From Irregularibacter muris (GTDB lineage: Bacteria > Bacillota > Clostridia > Eubacteriales > Garciellaceae): 64,000 nucleotides of DNA. Positions 61,069 through 64,000 of this stretch are shown piece after piece. The stretch's first letter is position 1; each line of letters starts with the position of its first letter. Under the pieces are notes generated by a model that worked only from the letters and a program-made list of their open reading frames with translations, searched no databases and was not told the origin of the DNA. The position numbers and the translations under genes were made by a program. The stretch is taken from assembly GCF_024622505.1 (NCBI RefSeq), contig NZ_JANKAS010000012.1, positions 1 through 64,000 of the forward strand, given 5' to 3'.

Positions 61069-61167
61069 TTTTCTGACTATTTGAAATTTTAATAGAGAGA
61101 AAAACAGTATAGATGAAACCTATTAGAGTTTTCCATTGTACTAGGTTAAAATTATACTAGGTTAACT

Positions 61168-61343
61168 CGTTGTGCTAGCTAAATGGAGAGTTTGCTTTGT
61201 GCAGAGATTTAGAGTTTGTTAATGCAGCCGAAAGCGTTTTAAATCAAGTGTTTGAGCGTAGCGAGTTTTTGATGCTGCTGAAGGCAAAATTACAAACTCT
61301 TGATCTTGGAACATGAGAAAATCGGAATTTAACTAGCACAACG
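61168..61343 (+). repeat. 176-bp palindromic intergenic repeat, copy C
   Basis: The outer arms are CGTTGTGCTAGCTAAAT (61168-61184) and ATTTAACTAGCACAACG ending at 61343. The core is nearly identical to copy B at 2073-2248: GAGTTTGTTAATG, GAAAGCGTTTTAA, TCAAGTGTTTGAGCGTAGCG, AGTTTTTGATGCTGCTGAA and ACAAACTCTT. The outer 11 bases are unlike those of copies A or B, yet pair with each other. It lies 40 bases before the corrinoid-protein gene. Confidence 0.85.
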
Positions 61344-61383
61344 GATTAGGTTATAATGCTATTGAGAATAGGAGGAGAACTGG

Positions 61384-62031
61384 ATGAAGGAAGATCAACT
61401 TTTTAAAAAGATAAGTGATGGGATAGTGGACATGGATGATGAAGGGGTAGAGGAATTATGTTATCAATCCTTGGAAATGGATATTCCAGCATATAAAACC
61501 ATAGCCCAAGGTTTAGTAAAAGGTATGGATAGGGTGGGGCAACTTTTTGAAGAACAGGAATATTTTTTGCCGGAAGTGCTTACTTGCTCGGATACGCTCA
61601 ATATAGGGTTGGATATCCTAAAGCCTCATTTGGCATCGGATAAGATAGATAATCCCGTTAAAGTTGTCATTGGTGTTGTAGAAGGAGACACCCATGATAT
61701 CGGCAAAAATCTGGTAAAAATTATGATGGAAGCGGCGGGATTTGAAGTTTATGATCTGGGTAGGGACGTGCCCTTAAATGATTTTGTCGACAAGGCAGAG
61801 GAAGTAAAGGCAAACTTTATTTGTATGTCCACTTTGATGACCACTACCATGATAGGCATGAAAAATGTTATTGACATGCTAAAGGAAAAGAATATAAGGA
61901 ACAAGTACAAAGTAATGATCGGTGGAGGACCTATATCCCAAAAATTTGCCGATGAAATAGGGGCAGATGAATATACAGTAGATGCCAATGAAGCAGTAAA
62001 AAGAATAAAATCAATTGTAGCAAGTGCTTAG
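61384..62031 (+). CDS. Methyltransferase corrinoid protein (MtbC/MtaC-like)
   Basis: 215 residues. The N-terminal cap helices are LFKKISDGIVDMDDEGVEEL and GMDRVGQLFEEQEYFLPEVL. The cobalamin-binding domain starts VKVVIGVVEGDTHDIGKNLV, where His104 in DTHDIG is the lower axial cobalt ligand. STLMTTTM and MIGGGPIS complete the fold. It shuttles a methyl group on cobalt between a substrate methyltransferase and an acceptor methyltransferase. Two UroD/MtaA-like genes follow, 10 and 9 bases apart, the usual company. The ribosome site is GGAGGAG. The methyl donor (methanol, methylamine, betaine or methoxy compound) is not shown. Confidence 0.93.
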   Translation: MKEDQLFKKISDGIVDMDDEGVEELCYQSLEMDIPAYKTIAQGLVKGMDRVGQLFEEQEYFLPEVLTCSDTLNIGLDILKPHLASDKIDNPVKVVIGVVEGDTHDIGKNLVKIMMEAAGFEVYDLGRDVPLNDFVDKAEEVKANFICMSTLMTTTMIGMKNVIDMLKEKNIRNKYKVMIGGGPISQKFADEIGADEYTVDANEAVKRIKSIVASA

Positions 62032-62041
62032 GAGGGATAAA

Positions 62042-63115
62042 ATGAAAAAAGATCAAATGACTCCTAAAGAAAGAATGACTGCTTTTTCTAAGGGACTTGA
62101 AATAGATCGGATACCTTGTGTACCTGATATGGGTGTGACTATGGCACCTTTTATAGGGGCCACTACCTATGAGTACTATCACTCGGCGGAATTAATGGCA
62201 GACCTAGAGATTGCTCTGTTTAAAAGATTGCGACATGATAGTATAGGCATATCTACAACCCTGAGGGGAGTGGCAGGAGCTATGGGCTCTGTAATCGGTT
62301 ATCCCAAAAACAATATATCCTATCTGATTTCTCCCGCGGCGAAAACTCCTGGGGAGATAGAAAATCTTAAACCAGCAAATCCAGAAACAGATGGAATACT
62401 CCCCTTATTATTAAAAGCCCTAAGAATTATTAGGGACACTGTAGGTCACGAAGCAGATGTTGGGGCATCTATGTCTGGTCCCTTTAGTGTAGCAGCTTCC
62501 TTAGTGGGCACTGAAAATTTGCTGAGATGGATGATAAAATATCCTCAAAGCATTCACACCTTAATGGAAATCATTACAGAGTCAAATAATCGATATATTG
62601 AAAAAGTAGCGGAATTGGGTCTAGGAATAGGCTTCGCCGACCCTGTATCTTCCACTAGCCTAATTAGTCCTAAACAATTTGATGAATTTTCTATGCCCTA
62701 TTTAAAGAAAAATGTAGATAAAATCAGAGAACTAACGGGAAGTAGGCCATCTATTCATATCTGCGGGACCAGTAAGAGTATATGGGAGTCTGTACTCTCT
62801 ACGGGCATAGGAAATTTTAGCATTGACAATATAGAGGATTTGGAAGAGGCAAAAGAAAGCATAGGGGATAGGGTTGTGATTACTGGAAACATCCCTCCAG
62901 TAGAAGTCGTGCACAAAGGGACAAGGGAGGATATCCTAAGGGCAGGGAAAAAATGTATTCAAAAAGCCTATGATTCTACAAAAGGTTTTATTCTAAGCAC
63001 AGGTTGTCAAATCCCCATGCATACTCCCATGGAGAATATTGAGGCTATCATGGATGCAGCTAGAATTTATGGTAGTTATCCTATAGATGAAGAACTATTA
63101 TTTAGGGAGGAATAG
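62042..63115 (+). CDS. MtaA/uroporphyrinogen decarboxylase-family methyltransferase 1
   Basis: 357 residues from ATG 62042, behind TAGGAGGG. The TIM-barrel pattern of corrinoid:CoM/THF methyltransferases is visible: TPKERMTAFSKGLEIDRIPCVPD, SGPFSVAASLVGTENLLRWM, GFADPVSSTSLISPKQFDEF and SIHICGTSK. The zinc-binding set His-x-Cys (HICG) plus a later Cys (STGCQIP) is present, consistent with methyl-transfer chemistry rather than haem synthesis. It shares a transcript with the corrinoid protein. Confidence 0.87.
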   Translation: MKKDQMTPKERMTAFSKGLEIDRIPCVPDMGVTMAPFIGATTYEYYHSAELMADLEIALFKRLRHDSIGISTTLRGVAGAMGSVIGYPKNNISYLISPAAKTPGEIENLKPANPETDGILPLLLKALRIIRDTVGHEADVGASMSGPFSVAASLVGTENLLRWMIKYPQSIHTLMEIITESNNRYIEKVAELGLGIGFADPVSSTSLISPKQFDEFSMPYLKKNVDKIRELTGSRPSIHICGTSKSIWESVLSTGIGNFSIDNIEDLEEAKESIGDRVVITGNIPPVEVVHKGTREDILRAGKKCIQKAYDSTKGFILSTGCQIPMHTPMENIEAIMDAARIYGSYPIDEELLFREE

Positions 63116-63124
63116 GGAAAGCCC

Positions 63125-64000
63125 ATGGATGAAAAAGAAAGACTATTAAAAGTATTCAAGAATGAAGAAGTGGATAGGGTACCCGTTATTTGTCCAGGAG
63201 GAATGATGAATGCGGCGATTACCGATATTCTAGACCAAGTTTTGGTAAACCATAATGTAGAGGTTATGGATATGGTCAATACGGCAAGAAAGATACGGGA
63301 GGAAATAGGATTTGAAAATTATGGAGTCCCCTTTTGTATGACTTGTGAAGCAGAGCCTTTGAGTAAGTCTATTGATGAAGGGGATATGTATTGTGAACCT
63401 CGTATTATGGAATATAATGATTTACCCCTAAGAGAGATTATGAAAAGCAAAATAAATCCCCAAAAGGATGGGCGAATGCCCGTGGTATTAGAAGCCATTA
63501 GGAGATTGAAAAATGATCAAGTACCTGTGATCGGAAATATTACTGGGCCTATAAGCACAGCAACATCCATAGTGGATCCCCTTAGACTATTGAAGATGTT
63601 GAGAAAACAATCGGATTTGGCCTATGAGTTTATTCATTATGTCAATGACTTTATCATAGCCTATGCCATAGAGATGGAAAGAGCCGGTGCAGATGTCATC
63701 GCTGTTTCAGATCCCACGGCTACGGGGGAAATCTTGGGGAAAAACAATTTTGAAAAATTTGCATTACCCATGTACAAAGAGTTAATCTCCCAAATGAATA
63801 GACGGGGCACGCCAGTGATTTTGCATATTTGCGGCAATGCAACAACCATTTTAGAGAGTCTAGATACCTTAGATGTAGCGGCATTAAGCTTTGATTCCAT
63901 AGTTAATATGCGATTGGCAAAATCTAAAATCCACACAAAATTGATGGGCAATATCAGCACCCAATTGTTGCAAAATGGACCCCAGGATAGAATCCTTAGG
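63125..64000 (+). CDS. MtaA/uroporphyrinogen decarboxylase-family methyltransferase 2 (3' truncated by window)
   Basis: The frame is open from ATG 63125 to the last base, 292 codons. Its N-terminus, MDEKERLLKVFKNEEVDRVPVICPGG, matches family members. Later blocks are NITGPISTATSIVDPLRLLK, ADVIAVSDPTATGEILG and VILHICGNA, whose His-x-Cys is the start of the zinc site. It is a second, distinct member of the same family, 9 bases after the first, so the operon may use one for methyl uptake and one for delivery. The remainder lies beyond the right edge. Confidence 0.85.
   Translation, partial: MDEKERLLKVFKNEEVDRVPVICPGGMMNAAITDILDQVLVNHNVEVMDMVNTARKIREEIGFENYGVPFCMTCEAEPLSKSIDEGDMYCEPRIMEYNDLPLREIMKSKINPQKDGRMPVVLEAIRRLKNDQVPVIGNITGPISTATSIVDPLRLLKMLRKQSDLAYEFIHYVNDFIIAYAIEMERAGADVIAVSDPTATGEILGKNNFEKFALPMYKELISQMNRRGTPVILHICGNATTILESLDTLDVAALSFDSIVNMRLAKSKIHTKLMGNISTQLLQNGPQDRILR

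Overview
The window looks like chromosomal DNA of a strictly anaerobic, low-GC, endospore-forming Clostridia member, most like the Alkaliphilus/Natronincola or Clostridiaceae type. The signs are an electron-transfer flavoprotein followed by a butyryl-CoA:acetate-type CoA-transferase, a hydroxylamine reductase (Hcp), a molybdenum hydroxylase, a corrinoid methyltransferase module, a small acid-soluble spore protein-like ORF, AGA/ATA-rich codon use and strong AGGAGG ribosome sites. I saw no rRNA, tRNA, CRISPR array, phage or intact insertion sequence. The genus is inference.

Layout. 1-1.6 kb: end of etfA and a CoA-transferase (butyrate branch). 1.7-2.3 kb: a 576-bp gene-free stack of nested inverted repeats. 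2.3-6.1 kb: small proteins, a stress-type short-chain dehydrogenase, a GAF-GGDEF cyclase coupled to a degenerate RlmH. 6.3-12 kb: hcp, a cation/Ca2+ exchanger, a TrpR-like regulator with an amino-acid ABC transporter lacking its ATPase, and yhaM. 12.2-14.8 kb: a glutamate-cysteine ligase plus ATP-grasp pair, a probable low-molecular-weight thiol pathway. 14.9-19.6 kb: MocA-like enzyme and three-subunit molybdenum hydroxylase under a promoter with two identical palindromic operators. 19.8-25.3 kb: PadR-controlled ABC exporter, then a DUF5673/YhfC/DUF3887 membrane set. 25.3-30.2 kb: a cassette of different codon style (MDR oxidoreductase, MFS carrier, proline-racemase-family enzyme, LysR regulator), probably acquired. 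30.6-34.3 kb: a five-gene ABC-2 export operon with three different permeases. 34.5-37 kb: coiled-coil protein, PP-loop ATPase, membrane-anchored XRE regulator. 37.3-48.6 kb: addB-addA-sbcD-sbcC, four overlapping recombination/repair genes. 48.7-53.8 kb: DegV, a small membrane protein, a structured untranslated region, and a MetNIQ-like transporter with a DUF169 gene inside it. 53.9-57.5 kb: EamA transporter, then an ABC-F ribosome-protection ATPase behind a long hairpin-rich leader. 57.6-61 kb: parvulin and a GGDEF-EAL protein. 61.4-64 kb: corrinoid protein and two UroD/MtaA-type methyltransferases, the last cut by the window edge.

The most unusual signals are: a family of about 176-bp intergenic repeats (three full copies and one fragment) whose outer arms differ in sequence between copies yet stay self-complementary within each copy; the ABC-F leader with mutually exclusive hairpins; the two-operator Mo-hydroxylase promoter; the RlmH paralogue that has lost its SAM-loop glycines; and the DUF169-containing MetNIQ operon.
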